Source of the DNA: Paramacrobiotus metropolitanus
Taxonomy: Eukaryota > Tardigrada > Eutardigrada > Parachela > Macrobiotidae
DNA: 64,000 nt
Assembly (NCBI RefSeq): GCF_019649055.1
Contig: NW_026570237.1
Coordinates: 124,001-188,000, forward strand
Direction: 5' to 3'
Shown here one piece after another: positions 10,310-20,704 of this stretch; positions within the stretch are counted from its first letter, which is position 1, and every line of letters begins with the position of its first letter. The notes beneath the pieces are model-generated. The model saw nothing but the letters and a program-made list of their open reading frames with translations. It searched no databases and had not been told where the DNA came from. The position numbers and the translations under genes were made by a program.

Positions 10310-11298
10310 CCGACACGAATCCAGCGGCAGTACCACGGACTTTGATTCTTACAAGTACGCTGAGGACCAGGGCATCAACATCCGACCACTTCCCCATCGG
10401 GTAGTGTCGGATTATATAATGGGCGCAATCCCATACACTAGGGATAGATGGGCCCAAGTGAACGCCATGGTCCAGAACCTGCAAACCTTTGTCATCCGGT
10501 CTGGCCTAGAAATGGAAATGCAGAAAAAGGAGTGGCCCCGTACTTTCAGTATGGAGGAATACATCGACAATCGTGAAGGCTACCCGATGGTCCGCAACAA
10601 TGCTCTATCGAGCATTACGGACGTCAACTTACTTGGCCAGTCTATCACCAGACCGGACTGGAATGACTTGTCCAACTGCACATCAAGGATGACCAGCTTG
10701 ACTGCTTCAAGTACCTGGCCCAGTTCGTCCTACCGGACGCGAACGCCAGTTTCCTGATCGCGGCCGCCAGAGCCGCCACGGACATTCCATGTAACCAGCC
10801 AATTACAAGGTGGCCTCACTTGGAACTTACGCAAACTCGTACAACGGCATGTTAATACGCATTTTTGCCGCCCGACTTGGACACCTATGGTGCCACTGGG
10901 AACTTGAAGTCGCCTACCGGCAGGGGAAGATCATTCCTCGATTATTGACTCAGGTGGCCCTCCTTGGAAACCAAATTCACGGAATCGAGGCGGGAGTCAA
11001 AATCCAGAGCGCCATGAATGTTTTCAGGAAACGCGCTAAAAACTACCGCTATAGAGAGCCAACGGACTTCGACGACGGAGCAGAAGCGTGCGTTAATCGG
11101 ACGGCCGTGCGGAAACTTCCAACAAAGTTTCGCACCCAACGATCCTCAACAGGGTCGTCCTCGCACATCCAGACTCAGGGCGAGCATCCTGGCCAAGAAG
11201 TCCAGCCGAACAGCATCTCCAGCCAGCAACAGGACAATCGGACTGAACAGAAATTGGCACTTATGGAGGAAAGCGTCGTCGAACCACTGAACGCTTAG
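10310..11298 (+). pseudogene. Unassigned helical protein, broken in three frames
   Basis: Coding-like sequence passes through three frames. The first runs from about 10310 to 10670 (SDYIMGAIPYTRDRWAQVNA, then EWPRTFSMEEYIDNREG). The second runs from about 10667 to 10800 (FKYLAQFVLPDANASFLIAA). The third runs from 10810 to 11298 (LGNQIHGIEAGVKIQSAMNV, then a Gln/Ser-rich tail). The core is alpha-helical with few cysteines, and the C-terminal third is disordered. Helical structural proteins such as retroelement capsids or negative-strand-virus nucleoproteins have this look, but I see no defining motif and do not claim either. The continuous GC-rich style links it to the locus upstream. Confidence 0.35.
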
Positions 11299-12160
11299 CA
11301 GGGCGATGGCGACCAAGCCGGACAGGGAGGGCAGGAATAGGCCAACGGCCATCCCTTCATGTCGGCCCTAGAAGTGGACCGGCATTAAATGAAACCGGAC
11401 TCGAACACCATGGTGGGTACAATCCAACGGTTGTTACCCTCGCCCAACAAACGTAGCTTACGGCCATGTATCGTCTACCTCACCGGACCTTAATCCCTGA
11501 ATCTTAACCCGATTCCCCGAAAAGGCTCTGGCTTAGCGCCAGGGACCATGAATTTGGCTCGGCCATCCCAGACCATCCGACGGAGTCCACCGGACCGAAA
11601 TTGTCGCAAGGCCCTGCTCACCGGCATGGAAGAGATCCAGCGCCCAGAAGGCGGCGACGGTCCGCATAGAAGTTGCGACAAGCCGTGAATCAACCCTGGC
11701 CCGCAAAGATGTTGCGATAAGCCATGGCCATGTCCTGGCCCATAGAAGTTGCACCAGGCCCGCTGTGTGTTCAACGGACCATATGCGGCTCACGAGTCTA
11801 GTTGTCATACCAGGTAACTGGGATAAGTGAGTGGTGGGAGCCACTTAGAAGTTGTGGTACACCCACTTTGCATGCAACGTCTAACATCCTCACAATGGAC
11901 CGCACAGAGGCACACCAATAAGACGTATCGCCCGGAGGCCAAACGAAGATGCTCCTAGTTAGCAGACCGACCCCTTTGTGGTAAACGCCTATTGGCGCCC
12001 ACAACTTAATTTTTTGGAGTTTGGCCAGGCCAATCTGATGTTTTCGTCAGAAGCCACTTAATTTTATTATGGCCACGGTCTCAGGGAAACCTATCTGACA
12101 TGGTAGTTAAACTTATGGCCCTCGGCCAGTGAGACGGAACAGACTCAACGAGTCAGCAAC
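11299..12160. other. Decayed GC-rich DNA, no gene
   Basis: The same GGCC-rich word use as the upstream locus continues, but all frames are closed frequently. A loose repeat of GCCCRGAAGTTGCGACAAGCC-like words (about 11640-11760) is visible. Confidence 0.4.
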
Positions 12161-12164
12161 TTTG

Positions 12165-12442
12165 GCCCCCCATGCACTTTGGACCGTCGAAAAAACGACT
12201 AAGTCCTTTTGGCCCGCCATCAACCTTGGACCGTCGAAAAAACGACTAAGTCCATTTGGCCCCTCCAAACTACGTCGTCCATCGAAAAAATGACTAAGTC
12301 CATTTTGCCCGTCCAATGACGTGGCCTCCTGAAAAACGACTAAGTCCATTTGGCCCCTCCAAACTACGTGGTCCATCGAAAAAATGACTAAGTCCTTTTG
12401 GCCCGTCCAACGACGTGGCCCACCAAAAAATGATTAAGTCCA
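12165..12442. repeat. 47-bp minisatellite, about six copies
   Basis: The word GACTAAGTCC recurs at 12197, 12244, 12292, 12338 and 12386 and as GATTAAGTCC at 12432. Spacing is 46-48 bp. Each unit continues with TTTGGCCC, a variable segment and a run of A. Units alternate between two sub-types (CCTCCAAACTACGTGG and CGTCCAACGACGTGG), which suggests a two-unit higher-order repeat. Confidence 0.85.
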
Positions 12443-13900
12443 TATCGGAGTGCCAAAGCCTGTTATACAGGACTCTTGCGTCCAGCACCTGCCAGAGGCA
12501 AGCCCCGTTACAATGGAACCTACGATCCCGGCCAAGGCATGTCAGACACCGAGTTTGTACCGCCCCAACGGGTTTGGCCTATCACCTTACTCCGGTCCGG
12601 GGATTTCGAAAATTTTTCCATTGTGGCTCTCTTGGACTTAGAAGATTTTGGCCCGAGATGCATGTCCCAACCGGAGTGCATTCGAACTTTGAAATTTTTG
12701 GACCAAGGTGCATGACCAAACCGGCATGCAAGACCAAGCCGGTCCAAGTTAGAGACCCATGTGAGCCATCCAAACGGAATTGGTTCAACAAACCATTTTG
12801 GTCACTGGAGTACCACTCCTGCCTAGAGGCCTCAATTATTGGCCTTCATGAACCGCCCAACCGGGCTTGGTCCATCATACTTGAACCAGGCAGGGGACAA
12901 CCTGTCCTTGCGGAAGCAACAGTGCCTTCCATATATGACACCGCCGGATTTACTTCACTGGACCCCTGTGGACATCTCTGGGAACCGTCGCCCCGGATCT
13001 AGAGGACCAGACCAATCCTAACGGATAAAGCAGACCGTTGACTAGGACCCGTGTGCACAAGATTGGCCCTGTGGTAAACCTAGTCGGAATAGGCCATTTT
13101 TCGTCTAGTTTTTTAACATACCTGGTTTTTCTAGACTTACTAACCAAAGAAATTGATGTTTTTATTTAGCCATTAAGCAGAGGATTTGGCTTCGGGATCT
13201 CTAACTTTGATCTTACTTTAATTCTCACTGGAATTGTGATTTTTTTATTTCGATGTTTAACCAATGAGCCTTATAAAACTTTATTTTTTACTCGTTCGAC
13301 CAAAGCAAGCCTTCAACCACACTGGAACCCCCAGCAACCAGAGTGCACTCCGGATTTCGGCCGTTCGGTGCACTGCACCGCGGGTCTGGAGGCAGCAATC
13401 CTACCGGGTTGAGAGACAAAGCGGCATCCGGCCCTACCGGGTATCGGATCCTGGCACCCTACCGGGTTGGCCAGGGGCAGAGTCGGGAAGGTGCTCGCAG
13501 GAGCTCCCACTCCCACCCAGAGGCATGTCAGAGACCGCTCACTCGAGGCGGTAGACGCCTCTCGAGGCTTGCCCTGTCGCCCGCCTGCACATGGCCACGC
13601 CATTCGTGCCACGCTATTACGCTGCTTACTCAGCGTTTACTTTGTCTCGCTGACCAACCAGCGCATTGCTGCACTCTTGGGGGCGTGGCCCAGCGCCTAC
13701 GGGCGATTCCATGCTTTGTGGCATCAGCTGTTGCATACCTGCAGCACGCTGAATCATTATCACGATTCTGACGAGCGCGCTTGCAGCTACTTTTCCACAG
13801 CTTTTTCCCTATCGGGTTTTCTGTTGGTTTTTGTTGTTGGTTTATTGTTATCACAATAAAGGCATATTTGCCTCCATTTTCTCCGGCTTTTGTGTCATAT
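12443..13900. other. No recognisable gene; CTACCGGG repeats and a polyadenylation-like site
   Basis: Reading frames here are short and unlike any known domain. CTACCGGGT recurs several times at 13398-13465. A T-rich run followed by CAATAAAGGC at 13852-13861 could be the 3' end of a transcript or LTR, but no matching second LTR was found. Confidence 0.35.
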
Positions 13901-13917
13901 CTGACAAACGTCTGGTC

Positions 13918-14070
13918 AGTTACTTCAGGTCATCACGTCAGGTTAGGTCCGTCAAGTCCTTCATGCTAGGTCCATCCGGTTTGGTCGGTCAGGTCAAGTC
14001 GTAAGGTCAGGTCAGTTAGGTTATGTCAGTCAGATCAGGCCCGTAAAGCAGGTCAGTCTGGTGAGGCCAT
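13918..14070. repeat. Degenerate AGGTCA/GTCAGGTC repeat
   Basis: About fifteen imperfect copies of a GGTCAGGTCAG-like word occur without constant spacing. The hexamer AGGTCA is the nuclear-receptor half-site, but simple-sequence drift explains the pattern equally well. Confidence 0.6.
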
Positions 14071-14406
14071 TTCGAAAATGGTAATTTTAGTTCCGCTCAT
14101 TCCAGTGATGTTCACTTCAGAAGTGACGAGATGAGATGTTTAGCACGGCTCACCCACTAAGTCGTCGTTTCGTTTGTTCGTTTCGAGTTAGCGCTATCCA
14201 GGATAGCGAAGTTATTGGCCTGGCTCAATATCCTAATTATTAAACGAAAGTGCTATGCGCCCAAAAATTTTCTGGCGCATAGTTAATTTGCTATGTGCCC
14301 CAAAATTTCCGGTAAATAATTGTTTTATTTCGGTTTTTGCCTTTTTTGTAAATTTCCTACGGGTAGAAAATTATTGCGATCACAGTCCATTTCTTTACAA
14401 CCAGTT

Positions 14407-14918
14407 TTAAGCAATAACAGGCACACCGTCTTTTTTATCCAAACGGACTCTCTCTGGAACGTTTCTGCGTTTTCGTATTCCTGCTATTTCCTTAGAGGTA
14501 ACAGCCACTTGATTCTTTTTCGGCTCGGTTCTGGCATGATTGTTGGTACCTCGTTTTCTGGGAGGTTTCCTCAGCGTCTCCGATTCAACAACGTCCTTTA
14601 ACCATTCTCGAAATTTTCCCTCGTCAACGTAGTTTGCGCTTTCTAAAGTCGGCTTTTTTGAAAGGATGTGGTCGGTACAGAACGCTGCTGCATATACTCC
14701 GCAATTATTCGATCCGCCGCCTTGTTGCGGGACAGAAGGGCATTCAATCCGCATTTCGTCACCCTGGCTGCAGAGTGTCCAGGTTGCAACTTGACCCAGT
14801 CTGTTGGTTCCCAGCCCAGTGTGTCCAGAATTTCAATTTTTTGTTGCGGGTACCAGCACGCTCTGAGAGTCACGAAATGGTGGCCAACGGGATCATAAAA
14901 AGGCTGTATTAGGGTCAA
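14407..14918 (-). pseudogene. ULP1/C48-type cysteine protease fragment, frame broken
   Basis: ULP1-like enzymes cleave SUMO or similar proteins with a His-Asp-Gln-Cys active site. Here the right-hand frame (14918 leftward) contains GHHFVTLRACWY and IEILDTLG, matching the catalytic His and Asp regions. The other frame (from about 14754 leftward) contains VPQQGGGSNNCGVYAAAF, matching the oxyanion Gln and catalytic Cys. A frame change near 14755-14760 separates them. The N-terminal part of the domain (usually about 80-100 residues before the His) is absent. The C-terminal tail is basic (KPPRKRG). Such proteases are frequent passengers of Helitrons and other DNA transposons. Confidence 0.7.
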
Positions 14919-15097
14919 ACCTTTTTATAACCCTGCCCATGCTTGCTGGACTACTTGGTAGGGACGATGACACTTGACCTGTACGACTGAAAAAATTTAT
15001 GAATCGAACCTGTCATGTATGACGTAACTGACGTCATCAGCAAAAGTATTGTACTGGAAAATTCAGTACTAAAGTCCTGAATTTCCAGAAAATGGTT

Positions 15098-15372
15098 AGA
15101 TAAATTTATAACTTGGTCACGTGATCTTGGATCCACGCAATTTACATATCATTCGACTCAGGATTTTTTTCTGAACATAATTAGCTGTGGGAAGTTCTTT
15201 TCTGAGAGGTCTCCTAAATTAAAGAGTTAAAGTGATTTTTATTTTTAAAAAATCCATAACTTGGTCACGTGACCTCAGACCCACGTGATCTATATATCAT
15301 TCGACTCGGGATTTTTTTCTAAGTCGAATGAGCTATAGAAAGCTTATTTCTGAGAGGTGTCCCTAAATTGGA
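15098..15372. repeat. Two diverged direct copies of about 125-150 bp
   Basis: Copies at about 15098-15225 and 15248-15372 share ATAACTTGGTCACGTGA, ATCATTCGACTC, GGATTTTTTTCT and TCTGAGAGGT in the same order. They lie inside the ULP1-carrying TIR element and look like an internal tandem duplication. Confidence 0.75.
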
Positions 15373-15705
15373 CTATAACCGATGCTTCGCCCTACTTAAT
15401 ATAACACTACAAAGTACTAATATTTTTAAGACCGGAAATTTTTGGAGCGTATAGCAAAGTATCTATGCGCCTTAAATTTTTTGGGCGCATAGCAAAATAA
15501 CTATGCGCCCTAAAATTTTGGGGCGCATAGAAGTGACCATTATTAAATTAGAATGTAAAAGAAAAGTGGCCGAAAAGCAAAGAACGATTTACTAAATTTG
15601 AATCAATAAGCCGTACCTTCTCCGTACCACCATTTGGTGACCCGTATAATGTATACTTTCAGTATCCTCCGTCTGAAGATATTTTGGTAATGCCACGCTG
15701 CTACA

Positions 15706-17132
15706 ATGGCGCCCCCAGGGAAATACAAGTGGAGCGAAGAAGGAAAACCTCTTTTGGTTTCCTGTTTCGCATCAGCAAGCAGATTTGCCAAACCAACACA
15801 ACAGTATAATGTGATGAAATCTGAATTTGTGGCAATCGATCCGACGTGTGTATTAAACGGTCAAACGTTGCTCAAATATGCACACGCAGTTCTACGAGGC
15901 GAGAAACTTCCTGTGAAGGCGTTCCCCAAGCACCCATTTGGACAGAAGAGGAACTGCAATTTCTTGGACAATGTGCAATCGAAGCAAAACAGCAGTGTTT
16001 CATAGACGCTTGAAATGGGTTTGTTCGAAAGCAAGAGCGTTCTTTTTATCGTCGGCTTGTGAAGTTGTTTCGAACACGGTACGAAGATTTTCAAGGAAAT
16101 ATTGTCGACGCGTACAAGAATCTGCGACGGGCTGGACAGTACTCCGACCCACCAAATCTTTCAGTGAATGCTGACAGCGAACAACGCTTCCATCGCATTG
16201 TTAACAGTGGGAGAATGGACACACTTTTCGCCTCGACCCGATTTACGAACATTGTTGTTAGAAGTGTTCCCGTCTCTTAAAGAAAATGGATGCGAAAGCT
16301 TGGGACAGTGCAAAGGAAGGACTGGATATTCCGATCAAACGGCATTATCATCCGGACATGTTGGCAAATGCACCTATTTACTACCGTTGCGAACCAAGCA
16401 AACCGCTGATTCCTTCCGCTTATGTTCGCTGCAAGGGATGCAAGAAGCGATCAGTGCTTGACGCTTATCCAATGCTGCCCGATGACCGCTCGATAAAAGC
16501 CGGCATTGATCCTGATCATGAAATAAATAAAGAGTACTCTTTTCCTCTCCCGCCAATGTTTGATGGACTGTCACCGCAAGAAAAGGGTCAACTTGCACTG
16601 GTTGTGATCTTCAGCAATACAGTGAAGTACCGCGGAAATTTTCAGTTCCAGCAAATGGCCGGTGAAGTTAGCGTCCTTAAGAGACCAGATGCAACGTACC
16701 ATCACATCTATGCAATGTTGATTGACGCCGACGAGGACTTGCAGCCGTCTGAACTTGACAAACGGAAGACAAAGCTTCGCAGTTGCTTCTCTTACCTTAA
16801 ACGGAATAACTTCCTTTACCAAAAATTTTACACGTATATGGAGACACTGTACTCGTACATACCAAAAGAAGTTCGAAATGGAAATCCTGCATCTTTTCCG
16901 GTACAGTTATGCGAATTTAAGTTTACGAAATGTGCCGTTGCAACTTGACACATTTCAGATCATCTCTGACGTCCAATGGGTTCCTTCCAATCGGGATGCC
17001 ACAAAATAGGGAATGCTGGCCGGTGAACACGCAACCGTCATCCTTCCAGACGAAGATGTCCCTGGCCGAGGAGTGGTTATGGAAGACGTCGCTTGTGTCA
17101 AACTGCATCCAATAGCAGCGGACCTAACTAAG
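15706..17132 (+). pseudogene. Helitron protein, N-terminal region (exon 1 area)
   Basis: Coding stretches occur at 15706-16005, about 16010-16280 and 16286-16948 in changing frames. The largest (220 residues) contains a Cys-rich CKGCKKRSVLDAYPMLPDD, a helical QLALVVIFSNTVKYRGNF and NNFLYQKFYTYMETLYSYIP. This resembles the region that precedes Rep in animal Helitrons, where a cysteine-containing segment and a helix-rich domain precede the nuclease. The stretch ends at a good donor (AG/GTAAGC at 17133). The N-terminus and exact frame changes are unclear. Confidence 0.55.
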
Positions 17133-17191
17133 GTAAGCTTAGCAACATTGGGCAGCATGTTGTAATTGCTTTAATTTTGTACTGTTTCTAG

Positions 17192-18126
17192 ACAAAACTG
17201 GAGATGAGTCGGGAGTACCGGCTGCACTATGGATCCCCACTTCTGGATGAAAAGACGTGGCCTCATATCTACGTTAGCGGATGTGGGGGTTGGGATCCAT
17301 CAGCTGTTAATCGCGGGGATTTAAGTCGCGGAAACAGTACGTTCAATGGCGTTTTGGGATGCTGGCACCATACTGGCGACAAAACCATACCTTTGGTTTC
17401 TACTTCCTGGACTTTTTCACCAAACAGCAGATTCAGTATGACAACTTCGCGACTGTCAACACGAAAGACTTCGAAGTGCCATTAAAAAAGTCCGATATCA
17501 ACGAGGAATCTGCAGATCCTTACGATTTTTACGGTCGCAAAGTGCCTGCAATTATCCCTAACTCCAGCAAGCAGATGCACCTGCAATTAACCCTAACTCC
17601 AGCAAGCAGATGTACCTGCAGACTAAAGGCCTAAACGCACTTGTTGAGCGGCTCGGACCGGCGACACTATTTGTCACTTTATCTGATAATCCGCACGATC
17701 CCACGTACGAAGCCATTCATGATTACACGGACAAGTACAATCCGGCCGAACATCTGAGCGTACAGTGGATGCCGACAGCGTCTGAAGAAGTATCTGAAGG
17801 GCTTCTTACCATGTTTAAAGAGATCCTTGAGTCCGAAGAAGCTTATGCTGCATACAATGCCCAACGCGACTGTGTCAATGTCGAGGAGGAAATGGACCAT
17901 CTTGAGTCTGCCATGAATGGAAAACCAGTGAACGATCCTAACGTAACCGCGGATAACCGGCACATGTACGCCATGTACCACCGTTTAGGACTCCGGTTGC
18001 GCAAAGAGTGCCTTTCATTGGACACTGGCAGTAAGAACTCTCCCCGCAGTTTTGCCTATACAGTCGCCGAAAATTGGCAGCAAAAACAACGGTTTTTCAT
18101 CGATAACGTCCTGAAAGTTGAAGATG
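17192..18126 (+). pseudogene. Helitron Rep, N-terminal domain
   Basis: This part lies between two candidate introns and is read in three frames because of breaks near 17290, 17360 and 17610. Recognisable pieces are FLDFFTKQQIQYDN (the conserved helical part before Rep) and LGPATLFVTLSDNPHDP (residues 16-32 of the last frame). The latter matches the G-P-x-L-F-x-T-x-x-x-N-P segment of Helitron-like N domains. A 30-bp piece near 17562-17610 (CCTAACTCCAGCAAGCAGATG) is duplicated in tandem, which adds to the disruption. The segment ends before a GTGGGTG donor at 18127. Confidence 0.65.
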
Positions 18127-18182
18127 GTGGGTGTTTAAACAATATATATCGTTACAGTTCTTAATTATTACTTTTTTCTCAG

Positions 18183-18597
18183 GCCACCTTGGCACTGTTA
18201 CGGATTACTTTATCCGAGTCGAGTACCAGAAGCGAGGCGTCATCCATATCCATTGTCTTTTATGGGTTAAAGACGGGATTGATGGATTGCTAGCGGACGT
18301 CCTGGGCGCCGAAATGCCGAGGTTCGACCATCCCTGTAAGTACATATGGCGGGACAAGGCTAAGCGACGGCAAACGCATGAATGCATTGCTCAACGTTGT
18401 TTCGAGCTTAGAAACGGGAAGCGCCTGCGAGTCTGTCGATATGGATTTACTGACCCGCCAATCCAACATGAGCCGCGGAAGCTGGACGACACGAAGATCC
18501 GATACACGTACCAGAAACGCAAAGACTGAGATAAGCTAATCTCTCCATACAACTTGCCTTTGCCCCTGTGCCTGGATATGCATTGCAATGTACAACT
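18183..18597 (+). pseudogene. Helitron Rep HUH nuclease domain
   Basis: After the candidate intron ending at 18182 the frame contains DYFIRVEYQKRGVIHIHCLL. The H-I-H at its end is the metal-binding HUH motif, preceded by the typical E-Y-Q-K-R-G of Helitron Rep. The enzyme would nick and rejoin single-stranded DNA for rolling-circle transfer. A CRYGFTDPPIQ segment downstream fits the conserved C-x-x-x-F-P region. The frame stops at 18527-18529; more coding-like sequence (DMHCNVQL) precedes the inserted TIR element. The catalytic tyrosine segment lies on the far side of that insertion. Confidence 0.8.
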
Positions 18598-18598
18598 G

Positions 18599-19400
18599 GT
18601 ACTGTATTTTCACGAGTTTAAGGAACACAAAAATGCCCCAGGTTTGCTCGCAGCCACCCGGGGCCTGCAGCTACGTTCAATGCTGCTCAGTGAGTTGACT
18701 GAGTTCTGAATCAAAAATTGCAATTTTAATCGTTTTTGAATTTACTGTTGCTTATTACGGGGCCCGATTTTATTGTTTCATTTCTCGGATATCAACTCAA
18801 TAACAGGACAAAAAACTGAGTGCAAATTTAAATCCTGGAGAACCTTGAGTAATACATCGGCGGCCTCTGCTCAACCGCTTTGCACCTTGAAGTGACGGCC
18901 TAGCCTCACTTAGAATCGCTGTACAAGTGCGGAATTTTGCTGGTGCTCGTTTACACATACATAATTAGACAGTCTTACCCTCGTCAAAATTACCCGTAGG
19001 AATCCGGGCAAGGAACAGATCTAAACTAAATGACACAGCCAAATCCTAACTGATTCTTCAGAAATGCAGAGAAACGATGTTGCCCCTCAGGGGCACCCCC
19101 TTGCCTGGGGCACGCTCTGGCACACATGCCAGACTCACATTTCTGGACCAATAAACAAAACGGTTTTGCACATAATAAAATAATCAATAGACATTTAGAA
19201 AAAAATAATAAGTAATGTGATTCTGTGAGTTGTAAAATGGGGCCCCGTAATGAGCAACAGTAATTTCAAAAATGATTAAAACTGCATTTTTTTAATTTCA
19301 GAGCTCAGTGAGCAGCATTGAACGCAGCTGCAGGCCCCGGTTAGCTGCGAGCAGACCTAGGGCATTTTCGTGTTCCTTAAACTTGTGAAAATACAGTAAC
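18599..19400. mobile_element. 0.8-kb TIR element inserted in the Helitron Rep gene
   Basis: Long imperfect inverted repeats of about 170 bp bound the element (about 18599-18772 and 19233-19400). Outer ends read GTACTGTATTTTCAC and, inverted, GTTACTGTATTTTCAC. Both arms contain GGGGCCTGCAGCT and TTCAATGCTGCTCA in mirror order. The centre has no long frame. It interrupts the Rep gene between the HUH segment and the tyrosine segment. The flanks share ACAAC close to each end, but an exact target duplication is not clear. This is a non-autonomous, MITE-like element of unknown superfamily. Confidence 0.8.
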
Positions 19401-20013
19401 TGACAACGGTCTCAAACAATACCTGACCAAGTACGTTTGCAAGGCGCCGTACAAAGATCCAGTTGGACTTACAACTGCACAAGAGCGCGGCATGTTGGAA
19501 GCTGCCAAGCGAAACCGCAAAAAGTGCTTGCAAAGCAGGACGTCCAGCTGCGGCCCAAATTTTCACTGACCTAAAAGGCCGTCGCATACGTCGCAGGGTT
19601 GGCCCGGCATCTACTGCTTACTTCAAGAACTACGAGCCTAACGGTCCACAGGTCGAGTAAAACTGCCTCGTCCAACTCCTTGACCGGTTTTCTGTACGGC
19701 GCGATACTTCTGCGGGGCTGAAAAGTGTTGGGACGTTTCTCGAAGAGTGCATTAACCGCGGGCTTATGCAGAACCGGAAGGCCGAAAACCTGTTCTTCCT
19801 TCAACAAGTTGCCGGCAGTCGTCCAGACCGAGAAACTGAACGGATAGCCCAACGCGTTATGGGCCAAAAGGGATTAGAAAAAGAAGACTGGGCATTTGAT
19901 GAATTGATGGAGTTTCTGATTCCTGGTGGGAAAAAGCTACAAGAAGCGTGGGAAGCCCAGGTTATGGATGATGAAGAGGAAATGGAAGCTGCTGTCAATT
20001 CAAGTTTTCCGAA
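19401..20013 (+). pseudogene. Helitron Rep tyrosine motif and linker region
   Basis: Right after the TIR element the reading resumes with LKQYLTKYVCKAPYKD. The Y-x-x-K-Y-x-x-K pattern matches the catalytic tyrosine motif of Helitron Rep, whose tyrosines attack DNA at the nick. A frame change follows near 19470-19500. The frame then runs from 19463 to a TAA at 19658-19660 and is open again in the same phase to 20013 (helical, RNRGLMQNRKAENLFFLQQV-like and acidic EDWAFDELMEFL). The part ends at a GTAAGA donor. It connects nuclease and helicase. Confidence 0.65.
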
Positions 20014-20098
20014 GTAAGAACTCACAATTCAATGTGTTCCTTGCTGTATTAATATGTATATGTCCTGCGCAAATGCTAACAAGCTGTTCCTTTCACAG

Positions 20099-20704
20099 AA
20101 TGACCTTTGCCGAATAAGCGGAAACATTCACAGAGTGCCAAAAGCGTGCATTCGGTTTTATACGGGTACGCCTAGACCGCAAGCAGTCTTTTCCAGCTTT
20201 AATTGCGGCTGCTGCAGGATGCGGGAAGTCCCACGTCATTAAGGCCGTCGCAGCGTATTGCCGTGAGAACGAGATCTGCATTGTTCGTTTGGGCACAACC
20301 GGTCAGTTCAATCCTGAGAATGTGACTGCGGTCCGCTCTAACACTCAGCTTTTTACAGGCAATGCAGCGAACCAAATTGGCGGTGTAACCATCCATTCGT
20401 TTTTCAACTTGTCCGTTAATTTCCGTGGAAAAGCGTGGCAGAATCTGCCGGAGAGGAAGAGTAAAACCGAGTCTCGGATCAAGTCTGCCGAAATCATTGT
20501 GATTGACGAAGCATCGATGCTGGAGTACGATATTTTGCATTGTATCCAGTGGGTACTTCAGTACGTTCACCGCGACCCGAAGACTGGTGCAATGGTCCCA
20601 TGGGGTGACGTTACCGTTCTACTCGTCGGTGACCCTGGACAACTGCCGGCAATCAGTCGCCCAATCTGGGACAAAGAGTACGTTACCTTTTGTACTATAC
20701 AATA
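20099..20704 (+). pseudogene. Helitron Pif1-type helicase, N-terminal half
   Basis: After the acceptor at 20098 the frame (crossing a TAA at 20115-20117) contains AAAGCGKSHVIKAV (Walker A, about 20205-20250), EIIVIDEASMLEYD (Walker B, DEAS) and LLVGDPGQLPAI (motif III). These mark the Pif1/RecD-like helicase of Helitrons, an SF1B enzyme that unwinds DNA during transfer. The remaining motifs (IV-VI) are missing: the frame closes at 20704 and unrelated AT-rich DNA follows. So the helicase is truncated to about 190 residues of a domain normally over 400 long. Confidence 0.85.

Larger units (their letters stand above)
14253..15530 (-). mobile_element. TIR transposon carrying a ULP1-type protease fragment
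   Basis: The element begins and ends with CTATGCGCCC-type inverted repeats. The left end has about two units of CTATGCGCCCCAAAATTTT. The right end has about three units in inverted orientation, ending GGGGCGCATAG. It is flanked by a 5-bp direct repeat AAGTG (14248-14252 and 15531-15535), as expected for a target-site duplication. Inside are a broken ULP1-like cysteine protease on the minus strand and a duplicated non-coding block. No transposase is seen, so it is probably a non-autonomous derivative. The superfamily cannot be decided from termini alone. Confidence 0.75.
15706..20704 (+). mobile_element. Helitron-like rolling-circle transposon, degraded and truncated
   Basis: Plus-strand coding segments give, in order, an N-terminal region, the Rep HUH nuclease with its tyrosine motif, a linker, and a Pif1-type helicase cut short after the GDPGQLP motif. 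Three short introns (17133-17191, 18127-18182, 20014-20098) fit the reading. A separate TIR element interrupts it at 18599-19400. Frames also break at several other points and at in-frame TAA codons (19658-19660, 20115-20117). The last helicase motifs and the 3' hairpin with CTRR end are missing, so mobility is lost. The 5' TC end was not identified. Confidence 0.8.

Noticed and set aside
13918-14070. Nuclear-receptor response element cluster
   Set aside because: AGGTCA words have no regular spacing or partner; simple-sequence drift is sufficient.
4731-20117. A nuclear genetic code with TAA as a sense codon
   Set aside because: Long intact frames such as gag (506 codons) contain no TAA, and TAG and TGA breaks are also present. 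Decay or readthrough is simpler.
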